From: an uncultured Muribaculaceae bacterium
GTDB lineage: Bacteria > Bacteroidota > Bacteroidia > Bacteroidales > Muribaculaceae
Direction: 5' to 3'
DNA: 49,203 nucleotides
Assembly: GCA_910587915.1 (NCBI GenBank)
Contig: CAJUOB010000020.1
Location: forward strand, 1 to 49,203
Shown piece after piece: positions 1-8,590 of this stretch (position 1 is the stretch's first letter; every line of letters begins with the position of its first letter). The notes beneath the pieces were generated by a model. The model searched no databases, was not told the origin of the DNA, and saw nothing but the letters and a program-made list of their open reading frames with translations. A program made the position numbers and the translations under genes.

Positions 1-105
1 TTCCCACCAAATGTTTTGCTGAAAAAGTTCATTTTAAAACATGTTTTTAACTTTTGTTAAGGATTAGCCAAGGAGCAAAAATCAACTAATCAACTGTCAA
101 TCAAC

Positions 106-148
106 AAAATCACCCGAAATCGACATAAAGACGATTTCGGGCGATTTT
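106..148 (-). terminator. Hairpin terminator of the DUF4293 operon
   Basis: CCCGAAATCG at 113-122 pairs with CGATTTCGGG at 132-141 around a 9-nt loop. One A/C mismatch further out, six more pairs form (106-111 with 143-148). Read on the minus strand, the stem lies just past the DUF4293 stop codon at 170 and runs into TTTTGTT, a short U tract. Bases 1-105 are AT-rich and hold nothing else I can name. Confidence 0.6.
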
Positions 149-169
149 CAGATAAATTTTTGTCGAAAT

Positions 170-592
170 TTATCGAAGGCGATCGTAGCTCGAGAGAAGC
201 TTGCGGTCTTTTTTCATAAATCTATATGCAAATAATGCGCATACGAGGGCTGCCAACAGGAGCAGCACACCTCCGGTCCACACCAGAGAAGCCCCCGGAT
301 ATGCCACATACAGCATGAGGCCACACGTAACAATCGAGGCACAGATGAGCACCATCGAGAGAATTGTCACCGTCATCTGGCGTTTGAGATTATTGAACAT
401 GAATATAGAAAGGAACAGAAGCGCCGCAATTACTATATTAATAACAAGCAGCACCGGCGCATCGGAAACAAGCACCGGAATAGCTTCGAGAGTTCCTTCG
501 GCGGCGCGATATGCCCACGGAGTGCAGCAAAACACGCACATTAGAGCCACAGCAATGAGGAGAAGGAGGGTTTGCCAGCGTTGAATTACCAT
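170..592 (-). CDS. DUF4293 family integral membrane protein
   Basis: This 140-residue protein has four hydrophobic segments (about residues 7-24, 45-66, 74-96 and 102-122) and a basic C-terminal tail (FMKKDRKLLSSYDRLR). The MVIQRWQTLLLL start, four-helix plan and length match the DUF4293 family, which is known from Bacteroidota and has no established function. It lies 46 bp downstream of the TPR-protein gene on the same strand and is probably the last gene of the M3 peptidase / YcxB-like / TPR / DUF4293 run, with a hairpin after its stop codon. The ATG at 592 is the only sensible start. The family call is by recognition of the sequence pattern; the role is unknown. Confidence 0.8.
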   Translation of the reverse strand: MVIQRWQTLLLLIAVALMCVFCCTPWAYRAAEGTLEAIPVLVSDAPVLLVINIVIAALLFLSIFMFNNLKRQMTVTILSMVLICASIVTCGLMLYVAYPGASLVWTGGVLLLLAALVCALFAYRFMKKDRKLLSSYDRLR

Positions 593-638
593 ATCTTAGG
601 TGATTAATAGGTTAATTTATATAATATGAAAATACACT

Positions 639-2834
639 TTATATCTTGCCAAACCGGCTTCCATAGGTGCGGAAGGCAATTATATCGGGAACAATGCGGA
701 GAGTTGCACGCCTTTCGGAGGACAAGATCTTCTCCAGGGCAGGAGTTATCGAAGCCTCGAAAAGCTCGGAGAATGAAGTCTTGCCCGGCGAGACCATGGC
801 GGCAGCCTTGGCATATTCATCTATAGCCGCCGGAACATCATTGCGAGCCCATAGGAGATGGCCGTAGTGCAAAAAATCCTCCGGACGCGAGCTTGTGCCT
901 ATGAAATCAGCGAAAGTCGATTCCGCCGCATCAAGTTCGTTGTTTAGAACCTGCATCCACGCGATGTCGGGCTTCACCGAATCACCACCCGAGAGATAGG
1001 CCATATTATAATATAGTTCGAGCGCGCGCGCGACATCTCCGGTATTGCAGGCTGCTTTCGCGAATAGGCCGAGCAACTCCTCGTCGTCGGAAATCGATCG
1101 CGACAATGGTTCGAGCAACTCCACTACATCCTTATGTTTGCACTGCATATCGAGTACATTTGCCAACCGACGCACTGTCCATATATCGCCCTGCTTAAGC
1201 CCGAGGGCATTGACATAGGAACACTCGGCCAATTCCATATCGCCATCGAGTTCGTGGGCAAATCCCATTTTCTGATAAGCCTGAAGATTCTCCGGATTTT
1301 CTATCACAAGAAAATGAAAAGTCGTCGCCGCCTGATGATAGTGCCTTAAGCGCAGCAGCAACTCGGCTATCAAAGAGAGCTTATCGCTCTGCGCATCAAG
1401 CAAGAGGTCGGCCGGAAAAGAGCGGTATAGCACCGGAACGTCGAAGAGTGGTGGAAACTCATCCTTGCGACGGAAAAGAGTAAAGAAGCGATAAAGATTC
1501 TTCACATACCGGCTTATGACAGCTTTGCGACCCTGCGACTTCATCTCCTCGAGGGCGGCGTCGAGCATATCTCCACCGAGAGCCGACTGCTGTTCCACAA
1601 TGCCACGAAGCATTGTATCGCGCATTTGCGCCGGAGCCGATGCCACCGAGAGCAGAAGAGCATACTTATCGCTGTCGCAAAGGAACGGCATGCGGCCCAC
1701 CGTATCGGCAAACGCAAGCCCTTCGCCATCGGTCACATCGGCAAGCGCGCTATGACCGGTGTAGAACGGCAGGAACCATGCAGGTATATTATTGAAAAAG
1801 GGGAACTGACGCATCTTGCCAAGGGTCGACATATACACATCGTCGCCACGGTTCTGAGCATCGATAAATCCTTTTATCTTATCGAATCCTTCCGCATCGA
1901 TATCACCGTCCCACTCACCGTTGCGCAACGCTTCCTGCACTTTTTCCGGATCAGACCCGAACCGGTCGGCCATACGTCGGCCAATATCTATCATCCCGGG
2001 CATAAAGTCGCGATCCATGGTTTCGGAGAGCTCCTTGGTGCCACATGCACGAAATAATTCAAAATATACATCGGCAAGGTCCTCGGGACACGCCGCCATC
2101 ATCTGTGCATATACCGGATTGGTGTCGAGCGAGAATTTATCGTGTAGAGTCACCGCGAAAACGAGCCACACAGCTGCTATCGGCGACAGATCTTCTGAAA
2201 ATCCGCCATGCACACGCAGCAGCAGATGACGCCGATCCTTATCGTCGTAGGACAGCAGTCCAAGGCCGACCGCACCGAGCCATAGCTCACGGTCGTGCTG
2301 CGGTATCTCCGAATCCTCAAATATGCCGAGCATCAGCTCCACAACATCGGGCGACAGAGGCATCTCCACCCACAGCCGCATAAAAATATCGGATGCGATT
2401 CGTTCGAGCACAGCGGCACGGCGGCTGTCGGTGAGCGACGCTGAGTCGGTGCGCAGGCGTTCGAGCTCCGCCAGATAGTCGCTTACGAGAGATTGCAGGT
2501 TCTCCTCAGGCCGCAGATTTTGATAGCGCAGCTGAGCGCTGTAGAGCGTCGAAGCCTCGTCGGCAAGATGCACACGCTGCAACTCGGCGCAGATGTTGCG
2601 GGCAGTCTCGGCCATAGCCTTCAGTTCCATCGCAATACCGGGCACGCTATTACCGGCTGCAATGAAACGCAGCATATAGAAATAGCGCTGGTCGAGCTCA
2701 TCGATATGAGCATCGATAGCTGCCGTAGAGCCCTTGGCGGCAAACACACGCAACATGTCGATGGAACTGCGGATGCTGTCGGGGGTAATCTGCGACAATA
2801 TGTCGGTATATAAATCTTTCTTATTGTTGATCAT
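639..2834 (-). CDS. Large TPR-like helical protein, function unknown
   Basis: The protein has about 731 residues, with no signal peptide or membrane segment. It is almost entirely helical. The C-terminal third shows TPR-like helix pairs, for example LRHYHQAATTFHFL followed by ENPENLQAYQKMGFAHELDG, then further repeats to about residue 680. The first two thirds are helical without a clear repeat. The ATG at 2834 (MINNKKDL) is preferred over the upstream TTG at 2840. It overlaps the end of the YcxB-like gene, which suggests translational coupling. I recognise no enzymatic motif; a cytoplasmic scaffold role is only a guess from the TPRs. Its partners are probably the neighbouring membrane proteins. 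Confidence 0.7.
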   Translation of the reverse strand: MINNKKDLYTDILSQITPDSIRSSIDMLRVFAAKGSTAAIDAHIDELDQRYFYMLRFIAAGNSVPGIAMELKAMAETARNICAELQRVHLADEASTLYSAQLRYQNLRPEENLQSLVSDYLAELERLRTDSASLTDSRRAAVLERIASDIFMRLWVEMPLSPDVVELMLGIFEDSEIPQHDRELWLGAVGLGLLSYDDKDRRHLLLRVHGGFSEDLSPIAAVWLVFAVTLHDKFSLDTNPVYAQMMAACPEDLADVYFELFRACGTKELSETMDRDFMPGMIDIGRRMADRFGSDPEKVQEALRNGEWDGDIDAEGFDKIKGFIDAQNRGDDVYMSTLGKMRQFPFFNNIPAWFLPFYTGHSALADVTDGEGLAFADTVGRMPFLCDSDKYALLLSVASAPAQMRDTMLRGIVEQQSALGGDMLDAALEEMKSQGRKAVISRYVKNLYRFFTLFRRKDEFPPLFDVPVLYRSFPADLLLDAQSDKLSLIAELLLRLRHYHQAATTFHFLVIENPENLQAYQKMGFAHELDGDMELAECSYVNALGLKQGDIWTVRRLANVLDMQCKHKDVVELLEPLSRSISDDEELLGLFAKAACNTGDVARALELYYNMAYLSGGDSVKPDIAWMQVLNNELDAAESTFADFIGTSSRPEDFLHYGHLLWARNDVPAAIDEYAKAAAMVSPGKTSFSELFEASITPALEKILSSERRATLRIVPDIIAFRTYGSRFGKI

Positions 2835-3309
2835 AAACAAGGTCGGTCAAACGTTGAGCCAGCCCATCGGGCATAAGAGAGGCCGGTACTATATAATACT
2901 CGCCTTTGGCGCCAAAAGTTGGGACGCCGGTATAGAAATATGCATAATCGCCCTTTATTTCAAAATTTTTCACCGATGCAAAGGGAAGGTCCACAACCTC
3001 GGCCGGAGTGCAGTCCTCATCGTAATGGCAGAATACAATCTCAACCCCGTCGGAATTGAAATTCCAGCGCTGGGGCCGCAGACGCAACGCCACATCAGAG
3101 GATGCCATAAGCGACAGCCACGCAAAGGCAGCCAATCCGGGCCACACAATAAAGACGAGCATGAGCGCCACAAGAAAAAAGCGCCAGTCGTCGAGCACAA
3201 GGGCTACAATCGCCAGGCCAAGCACAGGCAGCGCGGCCATAGCTATAGCCGCCAGCCCGCGCCGCCGCATCTCAACGGCGGCATAGCGGGCGGGTGGCAC
3301 AGTAAACAT
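2821..3309 (-). CDS. Small YcxB-like membrane protein
   Basis: The protein has about 162 residues from the ATG at 3309; the longer reading frame to 3327 would need a TTG start. Two adjacent hydrophobic stretches (LAAIAMAALPVLGLAIVALVL and FFLVALMLVFIVWPGLAAFAWL) form an N-terminal hairpin anchor. The C-terminal half is a soluble beta-rich domain with the spaced pattern NSDGVEI..., LPFASVKNFEIKGDYAYFYTG and YYIVPAS, typical of YcxB-like or PH-like domains on two-helix anchors. It begins 22 bp after the M3 peptidase stop codon and overlaps the TPR gene at its 3' end, so it is an inner gene of that operon. Assignment to YcxB is by resemblance; function is unknown. Confidence 0.6.
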   Translation of the reverse strand: MFTVPPARYAAVEMRRRGLAAIAMAALPVLGLAIVALVLDDWRFFLVALMLVFIVWPGLAAFAWLSLMASSDVALRLRPQRWNFNSDGVEIVFCHYDEDCTPAEVVDLPFASVKNFEIKGDYAYFYTGVPTFGAKGEYYIVPASLMPDGLAQRLTDLVYDQQ

Positions 3310-3331
3310 ATGCCCGTCTGTGCTCAAGGCC

Positions 3332-5470
3332 TCAATCTTTCTGAGGATGAGCCACCTGAGGGGTCTTAGGCTCCTTTATGCCGTCGCGGATGAGAAGAGC
3401 ATCGATACTCGGATCCTGACCGCGGAAGCGGCGATAGAGTTCGGCCGGATTCTCGGTGCCACCACGCATGAGCACATTGCGGCGGAAATTATCGGCGGTA
3501 GCCTTGTCGAAAATGCCATGCTGACGGAAATAATCGAACGCATCGGCATCGAGCACCTCTGCCCACTTGTAGCTGTAGTAACCTGCGGCATAACCACCGG
3601 AGAATATATGGCTGAACTGAGGCGATATCATAGTACCCTCGACATCGACAGGGAATGTACGCACACTTTCGACCGCAGCACGTTCGAAAGCCACAGGGTC
3701 GTCGACGGGCGCCTTGGCAGTATGCCATGCCATGTCGAGATAACCGAAGCCCAGCTGGCGCATGCAGGCATAGGCGGCGCCATAGCGCGAAGAGGCAATC
3801 AGGCGGTCCACCAGTTCAACGGGGATAGCCTCACCTGTCTGATAATGGCGAGCGAAACCATCGAGGAATTCCTTTTCGGTAAGATAGTTTTCGTTGAACT
3901 GCGACGGAAGCTCAACGAAATCGCGATATACGGAAGTACCCGAAAGCGATGCATACTTGGTATTGGCGAGCAATCCATGCAACGCATGGCCAAACTCATG
4001 CAGGAAAGTTTCGACCTCGTAGGGTGTAAGCAGCGACGGCTTATCGACCGATGGCTTGGTGAAATTCATCACAATCGACACATGCGGACGCGAGTTGCTG
4101 CCGGAAGCATCGACATACTGATCCTTGAAACCTGTCATCCAGGCTCCGGGGCGCTTCGACGCACGGGGGAAGAAGTCGGTATAGAGCACACCCACATATT
4201 CACCGTCGGGGCCGGTGACATCGAAAGCCTTCACATCGGGATGATATACCTCGATTTTCTCGTTGGGCACAAAATTGAGACCATATAGCTTAGTGGCAAG
4301 ACCAAATACTCCCTTTATGGTGTTGTCGAGCTCGAAATAAGGACGCAGAGCCTCTTCATCGAACGAATACTTTTCGGCCTTGAGCTTATTGGAATAGTAG
4401 GAATAATCCCACGGCATAATCTGCACCGGCTTGCCTTCAAGTTTAGATGCAAACTCGGCGAGTTCTGTCATCTCGGCCTCGAGCGCAGGCTTGTACGCGT
4501 CGCGCAGACGGTCGAGAAGATCATACACAGCCTCGGGCTTCTGCGCCATACTGCGCTTTAGCGAATGCGCTGCATATGTTTCCGAGCCAAGCAGATTGGC
4601 AAGTTCGCGGCGCACCTCGGCAATACGCTTTATATTATCGAGGTTGGAATACTCACCCTTTGTATTGCGTGAATTATAGAGTCTGTACATGCGCTCGCGC
4701 AGGTCGGGGCGCGAAGAGTATTTCATAAATGCCATATACACCGGCTGGTCGAGCGTAAACAGATATTCACCCTTGCGACCCTTCTCCGCTGCGGCTTCGG
4801 CAGCGGCCGTAACCGAGCTTTCGGGAAGTCCCGCCAGATCATCGGCCGAAAGCCATATCTCGTAGGTATTCATCTCGCGGAGCACATTCTGTCCGAAGGC
4901 TGTGGTGAGCGCCGAAAGTTCCGCAGAGAGCTCGCGGTACTTCTCGCGGTCGGCACCCTGAAGGTCGGCACCTTGTAGCGCGAAACTATCGTATGTTTTC
5001 TGGAGAAGCATCTGGTCCTCGTGATCGATATCGAGGGCCGCACGGTTATCATATACCTGCTTCACTCGCTTCCACAGGCCTTCGTTGAGCACTATGGATG
5101 TCGAATAGTCGCTGAGCTTGCGCGAGGCATCCACAGCCACTTCCATCATAGCATCGGTGCTGTTGGCCGACAGAAGGGGATAGAACACATTGAGCACACG
5201 GTCGAGTTCAGCACCCGAACGCTCCAGCGCCACAATGGTATTTTCGAAATCGGGTGTCGCCGGATTTGCCACAATGGCATCGATTTCGGCACGGGCACTT
5301 TCGATGCCCCGATCGATGGCCGGCTGCCACTGGGTGTCGTCGATGAGCGAGAAAGGCGGTGTGCCATGCTCGGTGGCGAACGGTGAGAAGAATGGATTTT
5401 CTGCCTGCATAGCTATTGAGCTGCTTAATAAGGTTGCTGCGGCCACGACCGCGGCGCTTATTCTGTTCAT
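3332..5470 (-). CDS. dcp: M3 family metallopeptidase (peptidyl-dipeptidase Dcp-like)
   Basis: This is a zinc oligopeptidase of about 712 residues. The zinc-binding motif HEFGH lies at residues 491-495 (VETFLHEFGHALHG), as in the M3 thimet oligopeptidase/Dcp family, and the length is right for that family. The ATG at 5470 gives a signal peptide (MNRISAAVVAAATLLSSSIAMQ), so the protein is exported, probably to the periplasm, where it would trim short peptides. A longer frame to 5527 runs through the promoter and is rejected. A strong promoter (TTTG at 5528-5525, 20-nt spacer, TATTTTTG at 5504-5497) precedes it. It is the first gene of the leftmost operon. Dcp versus another M3 subtype cannot be separated by eye. 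Confidence 0.93.
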   Translation of the reverse strand: MNRISAAVVAAATLLSSSIAMQAENPFFSPFATEHGTPPFSLIDDTQWQPAIDRGIESARAEIDAIVANPATPDFENTIVALERSGAELDRVLNVFYPLLSANSTDAMMEVAVDASRKLSDYSTSIVLNEGLWKRVKQVYDNRAALDIDHEDQMLLQKTYDSFALQGADLQGADREKYRELSAELSALTTAFGQNVLREMNTYEIWLSADDLAGLPESSVTAAAEAAAEKGRKGEYLFTLDQPVYMAFMKYSSRPDLRERMYRLYNSRNTKGEYSNLDNIKRIAEVRRELANLLGSETYAAHSLKRSMAQKPEAVYDLLDRLRDAYKPALEAEMTELAEFASKLEGKPVQIMPWDYSYYSNKLKAEKYSFDEEALRPYFELDNTIKGVFGLATKLYGLNFVPNEKIEVYHPDVKAFDVTGPDGEYVGVLYTDFFPRASKRPGAWMTGFKDQYVDASGSNSRPHVSIVMNFTKPSVDKPSLLTPYEVETFLHEFGHALHGLLANTKYASLSGTSVYRDFVELPSQFNENYLTEKEFLDGFARHYQTGEAIPVELVDRLIASSRYGAAYACMRQLGFGYLDMAWHTAKAPVDDPVAFERAAVESVRTFPVDVEGTMISPQFSHIFSGGYAAGYYSYKWAEVLDADAFDYFRQHGIFDKATADNFRRNVLMRGGTENPAELYRRFRGQDPSIDALLIRDGIKEPKTPQVAHPQKD

Positions 5471-5496
5471 TTTGTAGGTTGTTTGGTAATAATATA

Positions 5497-5528
5497 CAAA
5501 AATACAAAAACCATGCCGAAAAAACAAA
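5497..5528 (-). promoter_or_regulatory. Promoter of the M3 peptidase operon
   Basis: A textbook Bacteroidota promoter: the -33 element TTTG (5528-5525), exactly 20 nt, then the -7 element TATTTTTG (5504-5497). The start codon at 5470 leaves a leader of roughly 22 nt. It shares the short intergenic space with the divergent GH78 promoter. Confidence 0.75.
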
Positions 5529-5555
5529 TCACAGAATTGACTCTCTCACAGCGGC

Positions 5556-5586
5556 TTTGTCGCTAAATATTTTTTCGCTACTTTTG
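5556..5586 (+). promoter_or_regulatory. Promoter of the GH78-nadE unit
   Basis: TTTG at 5556-5559, a 19-nt spacer and TACTTTTG at 5579-5586 match the Bacteroidota -33/-7 consensus. The predicted transcript starts near 5591, about 18 nt before the ATG at 5609. Confidence 0.75.
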
Positions 5587-5608
5587 TGGAAAATACCGTC
5601 TGATCAAA

Positions 5609-8590
5609 ATGAGAGCATTCTTTCTGTCTTTTATGTGCGCAGTATTATCTGCCGCAGCCACATCAACAGGCACACCAGGTGCAGATTGGCACGGAGCCCA
5701 ATGGATAGGTGCCGGCCATGCAATGCCATTGTACCCCCAGTACTTATCTGTGTTCAACATCAACTGCACCATATCGGGAGACAGCGACAAGGCTGCTATT
5801 ATCTTCGGAGCTAACGATATGCGCTTGGCCAAGCCCCACCTCAACCGATGGCATCTCCGACGCGGATACGGCGAATCATATGTAGCCGTGGAACTCGACT
5901 CGAAAGCGAATAAAGTGCGCCTCATACGTCGCGGATATACGCCCGCCGAGGACCTACCCACCATCCTCGCAGAAGCCGACTACATCCCGGACGGAAGCAA
6001 GCATAAGATCGACATACGGTGTAATATCGGCAATACCGACATATACATCGACGACCATAAAATCTTGTCGCGCAACATAAACCCATACTGCCGTGGCGGA
6101 AACAACGCCGACTTCAATGCGGCGCCCGTGCTCGCCGACCTGGCACTATGCTCCGATGGCAACCTTTCGGTCGAGAATCTGACTGTCAGCAATTTCCGTG
6201 CACCGGGAGCCACGCTTTTCAACATAGGCGAACTATCAGTAGCAGCCGGCGACACCACATTCATACAACCCGACATAGTGGCTCAGCCCTTGCTCAGGAC
6301 CGCTATCCGAGTGAAATCCCCGATAAAAAAAGCATCGCTCAAAGCTACCGCACGCGGCATCTACAATGCGAAAATAAACGGTCGCCCCGTTTCTGCTGAT
6401 TACTTCGCCCCGGGAGCATCGCAGTACAACCGCACCCACTTCTACGACACCATCGATATAACAGAATTTCTACACCCGGGCCTCAACGACTTCGAAGTCC
6501 AACTCTCCGAGGGGTGGTGGTGCGGTCAGGCCACATACAGCAGCGAATTCTGGAATTTCTACGGCGACCGACCGTCGTTCCTGTCCGACATAGTACTCGA
6601 ATATACCGACGGCACCACAGAAACCATACCATCGCTGGCATCAGAGTGGGAGTGCAGCACCGATGGCCCTATGCTCGCCGGCTCATTCTTCCATGGCGAG
6701 GTTCTCGATGCGCAGAAAGAATCTGCTGCCAAGTCGTGGCATCCGGCGGTCCAAATACCTCTGGATGGCACAATACCAGGCAAGAGCAACGGCGTGTGGC
6801 CCATGCCCGACGATTATTCCGATTGGAGCATTGTGCCCGCCTACGGCCCCGCCGTCACGGCAGTCGATACCCTGCAGGCCATCTCCGTCACCGAGATTTC
6901 GCCGAATGTCTATATCTACGACATGGGCCAGAACTTCGCAGGAGTCCCTTTGCTCACCTTACGCTCCACTCACCCAGGCACTGAAGTGAACATGCGCTTT
7001 GCCGAAGTCTTATACCCCGATACAGAGAAATACGATGGCAACCGTGGTGAGATGATGATGGAGAATATCCGGTCGGCCATGGCACAGGACATATACATAA
7101 CCCGAGGAGATTCTCTGGAAATCTTTTCGCCACGCAGCACATTCCATGGCTATCGCTATGTCGAGATATCCGGTATCGACCGGCCGCTCCCGCTCTCCGA
7201 TGTAAAAGGTGTGGCTCTCAGCTCCATACCTCGATTCACGGCAAGCTTCGAATGTTCCGACAGCGCTGTCAACCGCCTATGGAAAAATATACTGTGGTCG
7301 ACACGCAGCAACTTCATATCCATACCCACAGACTGCCCACAGCGAAACGAACGAATGGGATGGTCGGGCGACATCGGGGTATTCGCAGCCTCGGCAAACT
7401 ATCTGGCCGACGCCGACCTATTTCTACGACGTCACATGCAGGCGATGCGCGACTGTCAGCGGCCCGACGGACGCTTCCCCGACATAGCTCCTACGGGCTT
7501 CGGATTCGGAGGACTGCTGTGGGGATCTGCCGGAATAGTGATTCCTTACGAATGTTTCCGGCACTATGCCGATACTACCATCTTGGCCGAGAACTACCCG
7601 GCAATGCAGAAATATATCGATTACACGGTCAACCGGTGCATAGACCCGGCGACCGGACTCCTCGTGCAATTCCGCCAATGGGGCGAACTCGGCGACTGGC
7701 TCAGCCCCGAAGATGGTCGCAACGATAAATCTCTTATATGGGAAGCATATCACATCAATAACCTGCGGATGATGGCTGAAAGCGCCCGCGCACTTGGGCA
7801 CCACGACGATGCCGAAGCATACGAAACAATGAGGGCCAAACGCATGGAGCTCTTCCGCAAGGTATATATCGACCCGGATTCGCACAAAACCCGTTTCTCG
7901 GCCTATGTTCCCGACAAAGAGGGCCGCGAAGTCGACACCCAGATTTCATATGTACTGCCTATAGCATTCGGAATCGTCGACCCCTCCGACAATCCTGAAT
8001 TTGTCGACAACTTTCTTGCCACACTCCGCCGCACATCCACAGCCGACGACGGACGCCAGTGTCCACCCTACTCTCTCATGACAGGATTTATCGGTACCGC
8101 CCGCATCATGCACGCTCTCAGCATGTGCGGAGCTGCCGACGACGCATATTCCCTTCTCACATCGCACAACTACCCCTCGTGGCTATACCCGGTCGATCAG
8201 GGCGCAACCACCATCTGGGAGCGCTTGAACTCATACACTATCGCCGACGGCTTCGGCAACAATAACAGCATGAACTCATTCAACCACTATTCATTCGGAG
8301 CTGTAGCGCACTGGCTCATGAGCGTCTGCGGAGGCATTCGCACCCCCGACGATGCCAATGGATTCACAGAGTTCGTGCTCGAGCCGATAGTCGATCCAAG
8401 AGCCGACGGACTATCGCATGCCACAGCCCGCTACAAGTTGCCTCAAGGAACCATCGTAAGCTCATGGCAGAAAAAAAACGGAAAAGTTTGTTATACGTTT
8501 GAAGTACCCGAAGGCTGCAAGGCATCGCTGCGTCTGCCGGGCAAAAAACAAAAGACACTAAAATCAGGCAAGCACAAATTCACAATATGA
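5609..8590 (+). CDS. Secreted alpha-L-rhamnosidase, GH78
   Basis: This 993-residue enzyme is predicted to release terminal alpha-L-rhamnose from plant or microbial glycans. It has a signal peptide (MRAFFLSFMCAVLSAAATS), N-terminal beta-sandwich domains (for example YDMGQNFAGVPLLTL and FHGYRYVEISG, typical of the rhamnosidase N and middle domains), an alpha6/alpha6 barrel and a C-terminal beta domain. The GH78 catalytic signature is intact: PTDCPQRNERMGWSGD carries the Asp, Glu and Asp, and IWERLNS carries the distal Glu. It has no lipobox, so it is probably periplasmic. It has its own promoter and no susC/susD beside it. Its stop codon overlaps the nadE start (ATGA), an odd pairing of a glycosidase with a cofactor-synthesis gene. 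Confidence 0.93.
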   Translation: MRAFFLSFMCAVLSAAATSTGTPGADWHGAQWIGAGHAMPLYPQYLSVFNINCTISGDSDKAAIIFGANDMRLAKPHLNRWHLRRGYGESYVAVELDSKANKVRLIRRGYTPAEDLPTILAEADYIPDGSKHKIDIRCNIGNTDIYIDDHKILSRNINPYCRGGNNADFNAAPVLADLALCSDGNLSVENLTVSNFRAPGATLFNIGELSVAAGDTTFIQPDIVAQPLLRTAIRVKSPIKKASLKATARGIYNAKINGRPVSADYFAPGASQYNRTHFYDTIDITEFLHPGLNDFEVQLSEGWWCGQATYSSEFWNFYGDRPSFLSDIVLEYTDGTTETIPSLASEWECSTDGPMLAGSFFHGEVLDAQKESAAKSWHPAVQIPLDGTIPGKSNGVWPMPDDYSDWSIVPAYGPAVTAVDTLQAISVTEISPNVYIYDMGQNFAGVPLLTLRSTHPGTEVNMRFAEVLYPDTEKYDGNRGEMMMENIRSAMAQDIYITRGDSLEIFSPRSTFHGYRYVEISGIDRPLPLSDVKGVALSSIPRFTASFECSDSAVNRLWKNILWSTRSNFISIPTDCPQRNERMGWSGDIGVFAASANYLADADLFLRRHMQAMRDCQRPDGRFPDIAPTGFGFGGLLWGSAGIVIPYECFRHYADTTILAENYPAMQKYIDYTVNRCIDPATGLLVQFRQWGELGDWLSPEDGRNDKSLIWEAYHINNLRMMAESARALGHHDDAEAYETMRAKRMELFRKVYIDPDSHKTRFSAYVPDKEGREVDTQISYVLPIAFGIVDPSDNPEFVDNFLATLRRTSTADDGRQCPPYSLMTGFIGTARIMHALSMCGAADDAYSLLTSHNYPSWLYPVDQGATTIWERLNSYTIADGFGNNNSMNSFNHYSFGAVAHWLMSVCGGIRTPDDANGFTEFVLEPIVDPRADGLSHATARYKLPQGTIVSSWQKKNGKVCYTFEVPEGCKASLRLPGKKQKTLKSGKHKFTI